A DNA stretch of 64,000 nt from Lindgomyces ingoldianus (lineage: Eukaryota > Ascomycota > Dothideomycetes > Pleosporales > Lindgomycetaceae), in contig NW_022985205.1 of NCBI RefSeq assembly GCF_010093535.1, forward strand, positions 12,388 through 76,387, written 5' to 3'. Positions within the stretch are counted from its first letter, which is position 1; every line of letters begins with the position of its first letter. This document shows, in pieces, positions 11,864-23,770 of the stretch. The translations under genes were made by a program, and so were the position numbers. The notes beneath the pieces were generated by a model. The model saw only the letters and a program-made list of their open reading frames with translations. It was not told the origin of the DNA and searched no databases.

Positions 11864-14800
11864 CAGCGTTCCCAACCGTACGTAATACGTTTCAACTCGC
11901 TGTTTTTTAGGCTGTAACTTCTTAGTTTGTTAGTACGTTTTAATGTAAAAGGAGAATTTAAATCTACTTATAGGGCGTAACTGTTATAGCTTACAATCCT
12001 CCTACATTTTAACAGCTTGTAAGACGTTACAGCGTATATAGTCTACTAAGTCCCCTATTTTACTGTAAATATAACCCTGCTAGAGCTAGTTTTTCTATAG
12101 TTAAAAAGCCTTAATTATTAAGCTAAAAAGCTTGTTTTTGTTATAAGTAATAGTTCTTCTACTTTTAAAAAAAAACCTCTTACAATTGCAGCTTATAAAA
12201 GGGATAGATAAAAAGTTAAAGGTAATTTTATATAGTATAAAGTAAGAAAGTTGTCTAACTTGTTCTTACTAAGTAAGACAGTTAGTAAATAAAGGGCTGT
12301 TATTATTAGCTATAGTAACATCTTTATAGTAGCTGTTATAGTACTACTGCAACTTTATTATTTTCTGCTACTTTTTGTATAAGCAGCTGCTAGTAAGAAA
12401 GCTTATGTTAACAAAGAAAGTCTTCTTAAAGCTCTTATTATAATAGTTGCTACTAAGTAACTTGTGTTATGTAGGCTTCTAGGTAACATTATTGTTGTTA
12501 GCTTTAGCCTTAGCCTTTACATTAACATACTTTTAAAAAATAGCTTTTATTAAAGCCTTAGCTTTTTTATACTATGTAAAGTGCTTTCTTTAGTAGTCCT
12601 TAAACTAAATAAGATAAAGTTAAGAGTTTAGAATTATTACTACACAGTAATAAAATATAAGTAGCTTAATAATAAACTTTTTCTAGTATGTAAGCAACTT
12701 CTCTGTGCTAAATGCTACACTAGATTTAAAGTAGCAATTATTACTCTTACCCTTAAGTTTATTGCCTATACATAAGAGCTTAGTATAAAGGTGTTATAAG
12801 TTAATAATAGACATCTAGAGAGAGCTATAGAAGCTGTTGCCTTTAAGGTGTTTTATTATAAAGTAAAAAACCTTAAGAAACTTATAAAAGTAATTAACCT
12901 CTTTTTATTTATTCTTAGTAATAACTTTAGTAAGAGTAGAGTTACTAAAGATAGTAAAGTTTATAAAGTTATTATTAGTGCTTTTTTACTTATGTATAAA
13001 CTTAGTAATAGTGTCTTTAAGCTTAAAACAGCAGAGGAGTATAAGATAAACACTATGCTAGCGTACACTGCTATCTTATATAAGATTAAGTGTTCTAAAG
13101 CTCTAGAAAAGGTTATTGTTGTTAAGAGTAGCCTAAAAAGTTATAAAGGCCTTTTATTATTTATATAATGCTAGCACTGTGTTTATAAAATTATAAAGTT
13201 TTCTAATAACTTTATAGTAGTAATAAAGGTTAAATTATTTCTAAGAAGCTGCTTAAGTAAGCTTTACTTTAAAGGCGCTTATTTTTTTACTGTAAATAAC
13301 TGCTTTTACTACTAGCTAGATTGTATAGCCAGCGCAGCGTATACAGTGCTTAGAGGTAAGGGGCATATTAAGATGTTAGGTAAGGGCAGAAATAGTTTTA
13401 TTATTATTATTTAATATATTATTAGCTACTAAATAATAAAATTTTAACATAATTTTAAAGTTATTAATAACCTTAATAATCTCTAGCGCTTAATTTGCTT
13501 TAGTATAGTTGCTATACAAGTTGCAAAAGCTAATTAAAATGTTGTAGTGTTAGTAGTTAACATTTACATAGTATTATTAGTTAGTGTTTAGTTTAATAAA
13601 GAATGCTAAAACGCTAAACTAATAAGCTAAAGTATACTTACTAATAAAGTGCAACACTACACCTAAAAAGAAGAGGTAGTTTAAAGAAGTTTATATATTA
13701 ATGCTTAACATAATTTTGCTTTAGGCTATTCTTAGCATTATTTAAATCTTCTACTTCTGCCGCGTATATCCCTGCTGCACATAGAACAAATATGTAGTGT
13801 TAGACGCTAGAAGAGCAGCAAGAAGATTAGCTCTATTCTAAGTAATAATGCTTTAAAGTTCTACTAATAATGCTATATAAAAAGAAATATTATAAAGTAT
13901 TACTTAGTTAATAACTGCTACTTATAAAGCTTCCTTCTACTAAACACTATAAAAGATAATATATAACAAGCCTACAACCTTATAAGCTGCTTTAAATAGA
14001 CTTAAGAGAATTCTTAGCTTATTAAGTAAAAAAGTGCTTTTACTTCCTCTACTAATGTCTATCTAGTGCTTCTTTCTAAGGTAGTAGATAATATAAGCGT
14101 AACTATTAACTTTTTTTACCTCTTTGCAATTACCTTTAGTGTAGCACCTCCTGCAGAGCTACAACTTTATCCTAGAGGCGTCTCTTTTATTATTATACAC
14201 TAAATTAGCTTTATAAAGCTATATCTAGAATAACTAATAATTACTATGTAATTAGCTTTTGTGCTTTACCTAGTATCTAAGCTTTTTTAGCCTTAACTTT
14301 TTATTTTCTATCTAAATATTATCTTACTTAATAGTAAATAATACTTTGTTGTTAAAAGCAGGGTTGTCTAAGTACTTCTTTATAAGGGCTAAAAGACTGT
14401 TAGATAGCGTGCTATTACAGAAAAAAACTAAGGACTCTAATAATAAGAACTTTAATTAGGCAAGTTAATAAGAACTAGTGTAATAAGTAACTCTAGTTTA
14501 GTAAGAAAAGCTAGCTTAAAAAGATCCTTAGAATAAGGCTGTACACCTGCTACACTAGAGGAACTAGAACATCTAGCTTATAATAGGTAAGTCTATAGGT
14601 AATTATAATTCTTAACTAAAATTATAGAATCCTACACCTTAATCCCCTCCTCTACTAGCTTCTTAATTGTTGTACAAACTGCAGAGTTTTTACCTAATTA
14701 TTACTCTAAAAACATAACTTTAAACACCCTTCTAACGCGTCCCTATAGCTGTCTAATAAGACCTTATATTACTAGGAAATATTGTCTCTCTAAGACGTAT

Positions 14801-14926
14801 TACGGTCTGTAATGGGAGCTGGCTCCTACGTACGTTACGGCTCACACTCCTCCTACGTTTCAACGGCTCACGTGACTGCTACGTTCACGTATCTACGAGT
14901 CGTAGTACGTACGGTTGGGAACGCTG
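11864..14926. mobile_element. hAT-superfamily DNA transposon, RIP-decayed, with intact ends and TSD
   Basis: The left end reads CAGCGTTCCCAACCGTACGT and the right end is its reverse complement, extending to about 26 bp with one mismatch. Both sides are flanked by the same 8 bp, AGTTAGAA (11856-11863 and 14927-14934). Terminal repeats starting CAG and an 8-bp duplication are diagnostic of hAT elements. The 3063-bp interior is strongly AT-rich with no usable transposase frame. The longest open stretch, 12848-13168, has no recognised domain. The last about 130 bp remain GC-rich. Insertion was in the 3' flank of the P450 gene. Confidence 0.88.
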
Positions 14927-14934
14927 AGTTAGAA

Positions 14935-15519
14935 AGGGGTTTAAGTTATTGTTGTCTCGAACATTCGCATTCAGTTCTTTGACGTCATCAGGGCCCGTGA
15001 CATTAGTTTACCGATGGTATAACGTACCTCACGGGTGTGCCGGCCACACGGGTGTGCCGGCCTGTGAGAGCGCTGAGAAGCAGGAAGCGTGAAGCGCAGA
15101 AGGGGGTACAGGATAGTATTGATAGACGAATCCTGGAGGAGACTCAGGGGTTCGTGAGAGGATATATATATATATGTGCTGGGGCAGGTGACGAGGGCTC
15201 TCCGGGGAGAGTCCGAGCATGTCCAAGGTAACCGTGACATGGCCCCCCTCCTTCTGCAGGTCATCCTCGATCCTGCGATTAGATAGGTAGGATATCATGG
15301 TAACTTGGACTGGCCCCAGGCGGACCTGCGGTGTGGACCGTACAGGTTACGCCTAGGTAGTACTCATTACTAGTGACTAAACTCTAGAAAACCTTAGTAA
15401 GAGAAAACTAGGTCTAGAGAAGTACAACTAGGTGATTTAGAACGTTATCACTGGCGCTGTAGCTGCTAATATAGAGCGTTCTTGTCTTATTAGGTTAAGT
15501 CTAAGGGGACTGAAGAGGC
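14935..15519. other. Repeat-derived segment with a Fot-like terminus and a possible LTR
   Basis: Moderate G+C, no gene recognised. At 15021-15061 a sequence starting TAACGTACCTCACGGGTGTG and rich in GCCGGCC closely resembles the left terminal repeat of the Fot/pogo family at 43543, 45720 and 49581. It then diverges. The stretch 15062-15237 begins TGTGAGAG, ends CCGTGACA and is followed by TGG, the order expected for an LTR followed by a primer-binding site. I found no partner LTR or target duplication, so this is tentative. A short TA repeat is at 15161-15174. Confidence 0.35.
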
Positions 15520-15524
15520 TAAGT

Positions 15525-15801
15525 TGTAACGATCCTCATGAATCGTTCCATCTCGGATGGCTCGGAAGCCCGTATCGGCCCCGACCCCGACCTAGCCCCG
15601 ACCCCTGCCGTTACCCCTATTCCCTCATGTATTTAGTCGCACCTCTCCCCCGTAGCTAGCTCGGTAGTTTTCTGATATCCTTCGTACAAGGCCTATAGGT
15701 GTCAATGAGATTCCCAGGTCATTGAGTCCCCACGCACTCCCATATGCCTCTGAGTGGATTCCTACCACATTCGGACCCATTGTCTTTCCTGTGCCGTTAC
15801 A
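15525..15801. mobile_element. Solo LTR, family TGTAACG...CGTTACA, copy 1
   Basis: The segment starts TGTAACGATCC and ends GCCGTTACA, so it has TG...CA ends with a 7-bp inverted terminus. It is flanked by perfect 5-bp duplications TAAGT (15520-15524 and 15802-15806). A second copy of the same family, with its own different 5-bp duplication, lies at 49833-50141. No internal retroelement sequence is attached, so this is an LTR left by LTR-LTR recombination. It is GC-normal and little RIPed. Confidence 0.9.
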
Positions 15802-15806
15802 TAAGT

Positions 15807-16098
15807 AAAGCAGATAGTCTATAATTAAAAAGCCTACTTTTATAAAAGTAACTTAAGATTACAACTTTTTTTCTTACTATCTAGTTGAGGTCGGCTTTTA
15901 AGGGTCCTAAGGTTTTAGTTTTAGTACTTGTGGGTTCTGCAGGGCATCTGTGGATGCACTGCTCCTGCGCTGGTAGTTCTCTTTAGGATGATAGTTATTA
16001 GTAAGCTTATAATAATATAATTTTATTGAAAATAGCTTAGAGTCCTAATGTATTGCTAGCACAGTTCTAAGGTTAGCGCTGTAAAGCTTCTAAGACTA
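15807..16098. other. AT-rich spacer without recognised gene
   Basis: Mostly AT-rich, RIP-like sequence with one less altered patch near 15885-15980. It may be the decayed upstream part of the HET-domain gene whose tail is readable from about 16099, but no domain could be traced here. Confidence 0.4.
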
Positions 16099-16275
16099 AG
16101 TCTGTAGCTGCTCGTGTTGCGGCGTCATCGGGCTACTGGGGTTGCTGGGGAGTCAGAGCTAGAAGAAGGATATACTTTCATAGGTGATTCGTACATCCAC
16201 GGCATTATGGACGGTGAAGCTCTAGAATTAAGTGGAAAGGCTGCTAATTCTTTAGACTATCTGGTGTTAAGCTGA
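16099..16275 (+). pseudogene. C-terminal remnant of a HET-domain (heterokaryon incompatibility) protein
   Basis: The plus strand reads a short open stretch ending at the TGA at 16273-16275. It contains LLVLRRH near the start and then GYTFIGDSYIHGIMDGEALE. The pattern of an R-rich strand followed by F-hydrophobic-GD-x-Y-hydrophobic-HGIMDGEA is the characteristic C-terminus of fungal HET-domain proteins. There it follows a block on whether the value is given or withheld (LRP/LRR). Upstream the sequence becomes AT-rich and carries stops, so the HET domain itself is gone. HET proteins trigger cell death on non-self fusion in intact form; this fragment cannot. Confidence 0.75.
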
Positions 16276-16542
16276 TGAAATAGAGGGAAGTATACATATT
16301 AAACCACTTCACAGGCATGCTAGGGTAGAGTCTAGTTTGATAGGGCTTTGATTTTGCTTTCATTGTAGATACAGAGTCAGAGCCAATGTGGAACGCGTCG
16401 AGCTGTGTAAGGATGCTTATAAGTGAGGGTACAGTAATGAAATGGATTTGACGCCCGATATAGCCACCAGTTGCAGGGAGGTGGCAGGCCCGCACCGGCC
16501 GTAGGGTTGTGAGCTCGAGTTATGATGGAGAATTATTTTCTT
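16276..16542. other. Low-information stretch before the assembly gap
   Basis: Genic composition but no recognisable frame on either strand; probably flanking DNA of the HET remnant. Confidence 0.4.
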
Positions 16543-17285
16543 NNNNNNNNNNNNNNNNNNNNNNNNNNNNNNNNNNNNNNNNNNNNNNNNNNNNNNNNNN
16601 NNNNNNNNNNNNNNNNNNNNNNNNNNNNNNNNNNNNNNNNNNNNNNNNNNNNNNNNNNNNNNNNNNNNNNNNNNNNNNNNNNNNNNNNNNNNNNNNNNNN
16701 NNNNNNNNNNNNNNNNNNNNNNNNNNNNNNNNNNNNNNNNNNNNNNNNNNNNNNNNNNNNNNNNNNNNNNNNNNNNNNNNNNNNNNNNNNNNNNNNNNNN
16801 NNNNNNNNNNNNNNNNNNNNNNNNNNNNNNNNNNNNNNNNNNNNNNNNNNNNNNNNNNNNNNNNNNNNNNNNNNNNNNNNNNNNNNNNNNNNNNNNNNNN
16901 NNNNNNNNNNNNNNNNNNNNNNNNNNNNNNNNNNNNNNNNNNNNNNNNNNNNNNNNNNNNNNNNNNNNNNNNNNNNNNNNNNNNNNNNNNNNNNNNNNNN
17001 NNNNNNNNNNNNNNNNNNNNNNNNNNNNNNNNNNNNNNNNNNNNNNNNNNNNNNNNNNNNNNNNNNNNNNNNNNNNNNNNNNNNNNNNNNNNNNNNNNNN
17101 NNNNNNNNNNNNNNNNNNNNNNNNNNNNNNNNNNNNNNNNNNNNNNNNNNNNNNNNNNNNNNNNNNNNNNNNNNNNNNNNNNNNNNNNNNNNNNNNNNNN
17201 NNNNNNNNNNNNNNNNNNNNNNNNNNNNNNNNNNNNNNNNNNNNNNNNNNNNNNNNNNNNNNNNNNNNNNNNNNNNNNNNNNNNN
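16543..17285. other. Assembly gap (743 N)
   Basis: A run of undetermined bases. Any reading frame spanning it is meaningless. The sequence to the right is AT-rich and RIPed, so the gap probably lies in repeats. Confidence 0.99.
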
Positions 17286-17555
17286 ATAATTAAGTTAGCT
17301 AATAATAGTTACTATTATTACTACCTTTGTTATATTTTGTTCATCTACTATGTTCTTTTTCTTACTTTAGTTAGTCTTTTAATAGTAAAAAAAAGTCTTT
17401 ATTTTTAAGCTACTTAGCTTTTACTTTAAGCTAAAAATTTCTACTTGTACACTTATTATATTTTTACTAGAGGAAAGTAGAGATCTAGAATGTTTTAAGT
17501 TTTAGTTAAAAATTATTAATTTTATAGTTTTTAGATTTATAGTAACTTTTATAAA
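17286..17555. other. AT-rich decayed repeat
   Basis: TpA-rich sequence with no coding signal. It is interrupted on the right by the solo LTR. Confidence 0.5.
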
Positions 17556-17560
17556 AGTTA

Positions 17561-17722
17561 TGTCGCAACCGCTGATCAGGGAGCAATGAGGAGCAAGTCT
17601 ATTGACTATGAGAGGCTCATAGGGAGCCTGCCTATGTAGTGGGAGCTCCGGCGCCAAGTGTCTCAGGCTGCTCGTCCGAAACACAGGCGCGACACTAGGA
17701 CCATGTGCTCTCTTACGCGACA
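17561..17722. mobile_element. Solo LTR, family TGTCGCA...GCGACA, copy 1
   Basis: A 162-bp GC-rich block starts TGTCGCAACCG and ends CTTACGCGACA. It is flanked by AGTTA on both sides (17556-17560 and 17723-17727), a perfect 5-bp target duplication. A RIPed homologue with its own duplication is at 23607-23770. This copy is hardly mutated although it sits in RIPed DNA, so it inserted after RIP of its surroundings or is too short to trigger it. Confidence 0.9.
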
Positions 17723-17727
17723 AGTTA

Positions 17728-18421
17728 TATATAAATTACAGTTGCTGCTGTTCTAGCGTAGATAAGTGTTGTTAGTATATAGTAAAACTACTATAGATAA
17801 TGCTAGGTTGCTAAGTTAGCTATAATTAATACTAATTTTTAAAAAACTTTAAATAGCTAGTAAAAAAATCAAGTAGATTTTTATTAGTCTATTTATACTA
17901 GACTAGAATTAATTAGATAGCTGCTATGCATTTAGAGTTTATATCTAAAATTAGTAATATAAAGTTATAATGTAGTTAATCTTCTACTATATTTAGTAGG
18001 TAGACTAATTTAGCATTAATATCTATCTTTTTATACGCTATAATTTATTAGTTTTATATTATTTTTTAAAACTACTTTTTTACATAGTTATATACAGTTT
18101 GTGCGCTTTATTTAAGCTAATTATTAATAGGCTTTAGAATTACTTTTAAACCTTTTAGCTTTTTATAAATAGTTTTTTCATCTTTAATAAACATATAAAA
18201 GTTTAAGAAAGCTTTATATTAAGTTTTAAATAACTTTAAATTATTATAGTAGTTTTTATAACCTATTATATAGTATTACTAATTATTAAAGTTCAAGTTA
18301 GAGACTATTGTGTTAGAAGTAACCTAAGTGCTGCCTATATAAAACTTTATAACCTTAGGTCTTTATAGCATAGTGTTAACTAGGAGATTTTCTAGTAAGA
18401 AATCTAGATTAATATACTCTT
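17728..18421. other. AT-rich decayed repeat
   Basis: Strongly TpA-rich, no coding frame and no recognised domain. It forms the left flank of the large copia element, whose target duplication CTCTT is at 18417-18421. Confidence 0.5.
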
Positions 18422-18789
18422 TGTCCGTACGCAGCAGCAGCGTCGCGGCCTGGATACAAGCGATCGCACACGAGCAGGATCACGTATCTATGTCACATGA
18501 TGCTTGTGCGCGAACCTCTGTGCGCGAACATCTAGATATCCCCCTTTTCCTCTATACAGAGAAAAGACAAGAGTAATAAAACTAGAAACATGTTACTCTT
18601 ACTTTACCTACTTTATATGCTGTGCACACTATACACTACTCTTACTTTTGCTACTTAAGTGCTTATACTATAAGCAGCTAGCTATTAGAGCCTATTTAAC
18701 ACTAATTAGTAGTTAATTTAATTAACTATAAATTAGTAAAAGTAATAATAAAGTACTTACACTTTATAAAGTACTTTATTTTATTACTT

Positions 18790-19262
18790 ATTCTTTAAAA
18801 AGAGTAATAATAAAGCACTTACACTTTATAAGATACTTTATTTAGTTACTTATTTTTTAGAATAGCAGATTAATTCTTTACATTATATAGTAAGCCCTAC
18901 TACTGTACAAAGTAAAGAGAAGATAGTGTAAAACGCACACTAAAACTATTAAAGCTGTATAACCTAGCAGCTAGATAATAACAGCAGTACCTGCGTAATT
19001 TACTGCACAAGTAATTAACATTACACTTTATAAGGCACTTTGTTTTATTACTTATCTTTTAGAAAAAGTAATAATAAAGTACTTATACTTTATAAAGTAC
19101 TTTATTTAGTTACTTATTTTTTAGAATAGTAGATTAATCCTTTACATTATACAGCAAGCTCTGCTACTATATAAAGTAAGAAGAAGATAGTGTAAGGCGC
19201 ACACTAAAGCTATTAAAGCTGTATAACCTAGCAGCTAGATAACAGCAGTACCTGTGTAATTT
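18790..19262 (+). repeat. Tandem duplication in the leader of copia element A
   Basis: Two units of roughly 240 bp in tandem, each containing an AGTAATAATAAAGTACTTA-like motif, a TTTAGAATAG segment and a TGTATAACCTAGCAGCTAG segment. Element B shows a comparable internal duplication at 34875-35090 in reverse orientation, so the repeat belongs to the element's untranslated leader. Confidence 0.6.
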
Positions 19263-21935
19263 ACTAGAAAAGTAATTAACTATACTATTATAATAAAATC
19301 TTACTAGCAACTAATAACTTTATGTAATAATAAAAAGAATAAGAAATAATTCTTATTATATAAATAACTAATAAGGACATAGAGATATTAGACGTAACAC
19401 TATAAAATAAGACTAGCCTAGAGTACTAAAATAATAAGATTAACATGTTAAAAGCTTTAATAAGCTTATAGACTTAATTATATATAAGTTATATAATTAC
19501 TAATTTACATATAATAACTTAAAAAGGCGCTACTTTTTTAAGTTTATATATAAAAAATTTTAAAGAATAAATACTATAAAACTTTTTAGCACTTAGCTAT
19601 ATGTTTAAAAGAGAGCTTATATAAGTGCTAAAAAATAAAAATAATACACTATAGCTAGGCACTAAAGGTACCTAAGCCTAGAAGCTGTATTATATAGCAT
19701 AAAAGAAAGTAATTACACTAAAAAGACTTTATACATAACCTTTATTACTATATAAGGCTTTACACAGAAGCAGACTAAACATAATGCTACTAATAATACT
19801 AAATATACTAGTATTATCTACTCTTACACCTTAGCTAGCACTACACTAATTACTATACAAATAATACATGCTACTCTACCTAACGCCTGCTCCACACCCT
19901 TAATTGTACACACTACCGCCTGCAGTAGTGTATGCACTACTAATACCACCTGCACAATCTATACTACATTACAACCTGTACAAACTTCTACTCTAAAGGG
20001 AAACTGCTAAAGAAAAACTTCTAGTAAATAAAATTATATAATTTTAAAAAGCATAAAAAAATAATAACTATATAAGTTAACTATATAACATTTTTATAAA
20101 TAAAATAAAAATTTTGATAAATTTATATTAATAGCTAGATATTTAAAAAACTTAGTATATAGACATCTTTCTAGATATTCTAAAAGGTTAAGTAAATATA
20201 TACTATATGCATAACATAGGCTCTAGACATAACTAGAAGCATTTATATAACACCTTAAGTAGTTACTTTAACACTAATGTAAACTATAGCTAGTACTAGA
20301 CAGACTAGATAATAATAACTTTTACATAATGCTAATAAAAAAACTTTAATAAAAGTTTATATAAAGTCTTTAAAATAATAATTAATAAGCTTATGCTTAT
20401 ATAAAAGGCACTAAAAATAAAATTTTAAAAAGATGTTTTACTATACACTGCTATTATATAAGCTTATTAAAAATAACTAAAACTAGAACATACTATGTTT
20501 ACTATTAAGCCTTTATGTAAAGCTTTATTTAGTAACCTATAAGTATTACTTTAAGTTACTATAGACTAAAGAGTAAACTAATACTTCTAGAAACTGCCTA
20601 ATGTATACTACATAGACTACTAATATAACTCTGCATAATAAAAGTCTACATAATAAGAAGAAAGCTTCTCTTTATGTAGAAAAAAATAATATAAAAGATC
20701 TTTATTTAAGTTTAGGCCACAATCTAAAGATAACTATATATAAATAAAGAAGTGCTTTGTCTACTATAAAAAAAGATGTTAGTTATTAAACTACTTTTAT
20801 AATAACTATATATAAGTAAAAAAACTAGTATGTTACTTTATATAAAAATTTTTATAATAAAACCTTATTATATAAAGCTATTACTTTATATATCTAAAAC
20901 TTTAAAAGTTACTCTAAAAAAAAGAATAATTTATATAATATAAAAAAAATAAAATAAAAAAGTAAAGATGCTAAAAAAGCTATTAACTACTTTACCTTTA
21001 CTACTTATCTATACTGTGCAATAGAAGAGGACATCTACAGCATTAAACCTAAGAAGTATGCTAAGCAGTTTATTCTTAATAACTAATACTATATAGTATA
21101 CTAAGGCAAATTATAAAATATAAGTGTAGTAAAAATCTCTACTATTAGCAAGTTTTAACTTAAGGCGTATATATAAAAAAACTTATATATAAAAATTAAT
21201 TAGATACTTAGCTAAATAAATATTAGCTTTAAAGGCTAAACACTAAAAAAATTAATTAGTACTATATAAATCTAAAACTTAATTAGTCTAGTTACATACT
21301 ACATTTTAAAGACTTTAACACTATTTCTACTATTACTAGTAAATGCTAACTAACTTAGGGCATACTTTAATAATGTTTTAAATATTATTATATATAAAGA
21401 CAAAACTACTATCTTTATTATATAAAAATAAAGACACTTTTTTTTTAATATTAGTAAGAAAAAATCTATGTTTTTTTTTACTAAATTAGAACTCTACTGC
21501 CTCTACTGCTAATTTAGACACCCCTGCATAGAGAAACTCTAGAAGATGCTAACTAGCGCTAGCTACAATATTAATGCTGCAGTGCTAGAAGAGATTAAGA
21601 AGTTCTACTACCTCTACTAATTATATAACTAAGCTTTATAAAAATTTAAGTTTATAATTAAAAATAACACCTACTTTAACTATAAAATTATTATTAATGT
21701 TATATAAATTAATAATAAAAATGCCTTATATGTTATTAATATAAACATATTATTTTAGGCTACTACATTCTTAAAATCTATGTCTGCACAAGATACCTAG
21801 AATGCACTATGTAAATGCTAAATTAACACTTATTAAGAACTTTTAGACTACATTATGCATAACCTTAGTATAAACTTTACTTTAAAGGATTTTTAAGCTT
21901 ATATAAAGATTATAGAAGCTACATGTAGGCAGATG

Positions 21936-22989
21936 TGTAAGGCCGGGATGGCGCTTACGTGTAAGGCCGAGATGGTGCTTACGTGCGACGGGTATATATA
22001 CTATTCTGTACGCAATAATTAACGTTAGTTAATTATTCGCACCTTTTTAGTTGTATTAGCGTAGTGGTACAGAGCTCTGTCCTTACATAATAATTAACTA
22101 ATAACAAGGACGGTCGCGCGTTTAACCTACACCTTAGACAGCTTAGCTAGTTTTTAGACTGAAACGTGAGGCGGCCTCTTCTGGCGCCACGTTGTAGCTG
22201 CTGGGAGGTCTAGTGTATATGGCTTAGCTGGCGTGGGCTACTGAGCGTTGCGTTGTGTTTATCCCGCGCCTCTGGGCCGCAGGTGGTCAGCCTCTGGCCG
22301 GTAACCGAGACATGCGCATAGGCGCCTCTGAGCTGCGGGTAGGTCATGTGACGCCTGGGACATGCGTCTGCTAAGAAGGGGGATAATGTAAGGCTGGGAT
22401 GGGGCTTACGTGTAAGGCTGAGATGGTGCTTACGTGCGATGGGTATATATACTATTCTGTACGCAATAATTAACGTTAGTTAATTATTCGCACCTTTTTA
22501 GTTGTATTAGCGTAGTAGTATAGAGCTCTGTCCTTACATAATAATTAACTAATAACAAGGACGGTCGCGCGTTTAACCTACACCTTAGACAGCTTAGCTA
22601 GTTTTTAGACTGAAACGTGAGGCGGCCTCTTCTGGCGCCACGTTGTAGCTGCTGGGAGGTCTAGTGTATATGGCTTAGCTGGCGTGGGCTACTGAGCGTT
22701 GCGTTGTGTTTATCCCGCGCCTCTGGGCCGCAGGTGGTCAGCCTCTGGCCGGTAACTGAGACATGCGCATAGGCGCCTCTGAGCTGCGGGTAGGTCATGT
22801 GACGCCTGGGACATGCGTCTGCTAAGAAGGGGGATAATGTAAGGCTGGGATGGCGCTTACGTGTAAGGCTGAGATGGTGCTTACGTGCGATGGGTATATA
22901 TACTATTCTGTACGCAATAATTAACGTTGGTTGATTATTCGCACCTTTTTGGTTGTATTGGCGTAGTGGTACAGAGCTCTGTCCTTACA
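21936..22989 (+). mobile_element. TRIM-like miniature LTR retroelement in a tandem LTR-internal-LTR-internal-LTR array
   Basis: Three copies of a 152-bp LTR (21936-22087, 22387-22538, 22838-22989), each starting TGTAAGGC and ending GTCCTTACA, alternate with two 299-bp internal segments (22088-22386 and 22539-22837). The internal part ends in a polypurine-like AGAAGGGGGATAA. The whole array is flanked by AGATG on both sides (21931-21935, 22990-22994). The same host sequence without the insert can be read in copia element B, confirming the junctions. There is no coding capacity. Size, LTR structure and tandem sharing of LTRs fit terminal-repeat retrotransposons in miniature. The array is GC-normal and barely RIPed, in contrast to the integrase relic it interrupts. 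Each LTR begins with two about 24-bp direct repeats (GTAAGGC...CTTACGT). Confidence 0.85.
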
Positions 22990-23606
22990 AGATGCCTATA
23001 AAAGCATATTAAGCAGTTAAAAAGGTTAAGCGTGTACACACACCTCTTTAATAAGTGTTTAACATCCTAAAGACTAAGCTAGGTAACTGTACAGATAATA
23101 AGGCTATCCTGCAAATAGCAGTTAAGGCTCTAAACAACATAGCTAGCCTGCATAGTCTAGTACCTACGCTGCTAGTCTTTAGAGCATACCTAAGAATTAA
23201 CCTAAACTTTCTGCTATTACTAGACATTATTATATAAGCAAGCGCTGTATAAAAGGTAATAAAAATACTTTAAAAAAACTATATAAAAGTAAACATTAAT
23301 TATATAATTAACACTTATAATAGCTTTATAACATATAAAGTTCTTAACCTCTCTTTTAGCTTAAAGATTATAGCATAGAAAAAAAAGAAAGGCTAGACTA
23401 GCTTATATAAGATTAAGAGCATTAAAAAAAAAGATGTTATTATTAAAAAAAAATAGCCTACTAAAGCTTTAATGTACATAAGTTAAACTATACTATAAAA
23501 AAAAAAGATAACCTACTTATAATAAATAACCTAGATAAACTAATCTTTATAAAATACTACAACAGTTTATAAATAATCTGTAAAAGCAAAGCTTGCTTAG
23601 AGTAAT

Positions 23607-23770
23607 TATCACAACTGCTAATTAAAGAGCAATAAGAAGTAAGTCTATTAACTATAAAAGGCTTATAGAGAGCTTAGGCGCTAAGTGTCTTAGGCTGCTT
23701 GTCTAAAACACAGGCGCAACACTAAGCCTATGTGCGCGACGCAAGGTCCCTCTGCTCTTCTTACGCAACA
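23607..23770. mobile_element. Solo LTR, family TGTCGCA...GCGACA, copy 2 (RIPed)
   Basis: Aligns along its length with 17561-17722, with mainly C/T and G/A differences, for example TATCACAACTGC against TGTCGCAACCGC. Both sides carry GTAAT (23602-23606 and 23771-23775), a perfect 5-bp duplication of its own. Confidence 0.85.

Noticed and set aside
12848..13168. 106-codon Lys-rich frame inside the hAT element as possible transposase exon
   Set aside because: No BED finger, DDE or dimerisation motif can be read; AT-rich composition explains the open frame.
16509..17408. 299-codon plus-strand frame
   Set aside because: It consists almost entirely of undetermined bases of the assembly gap.
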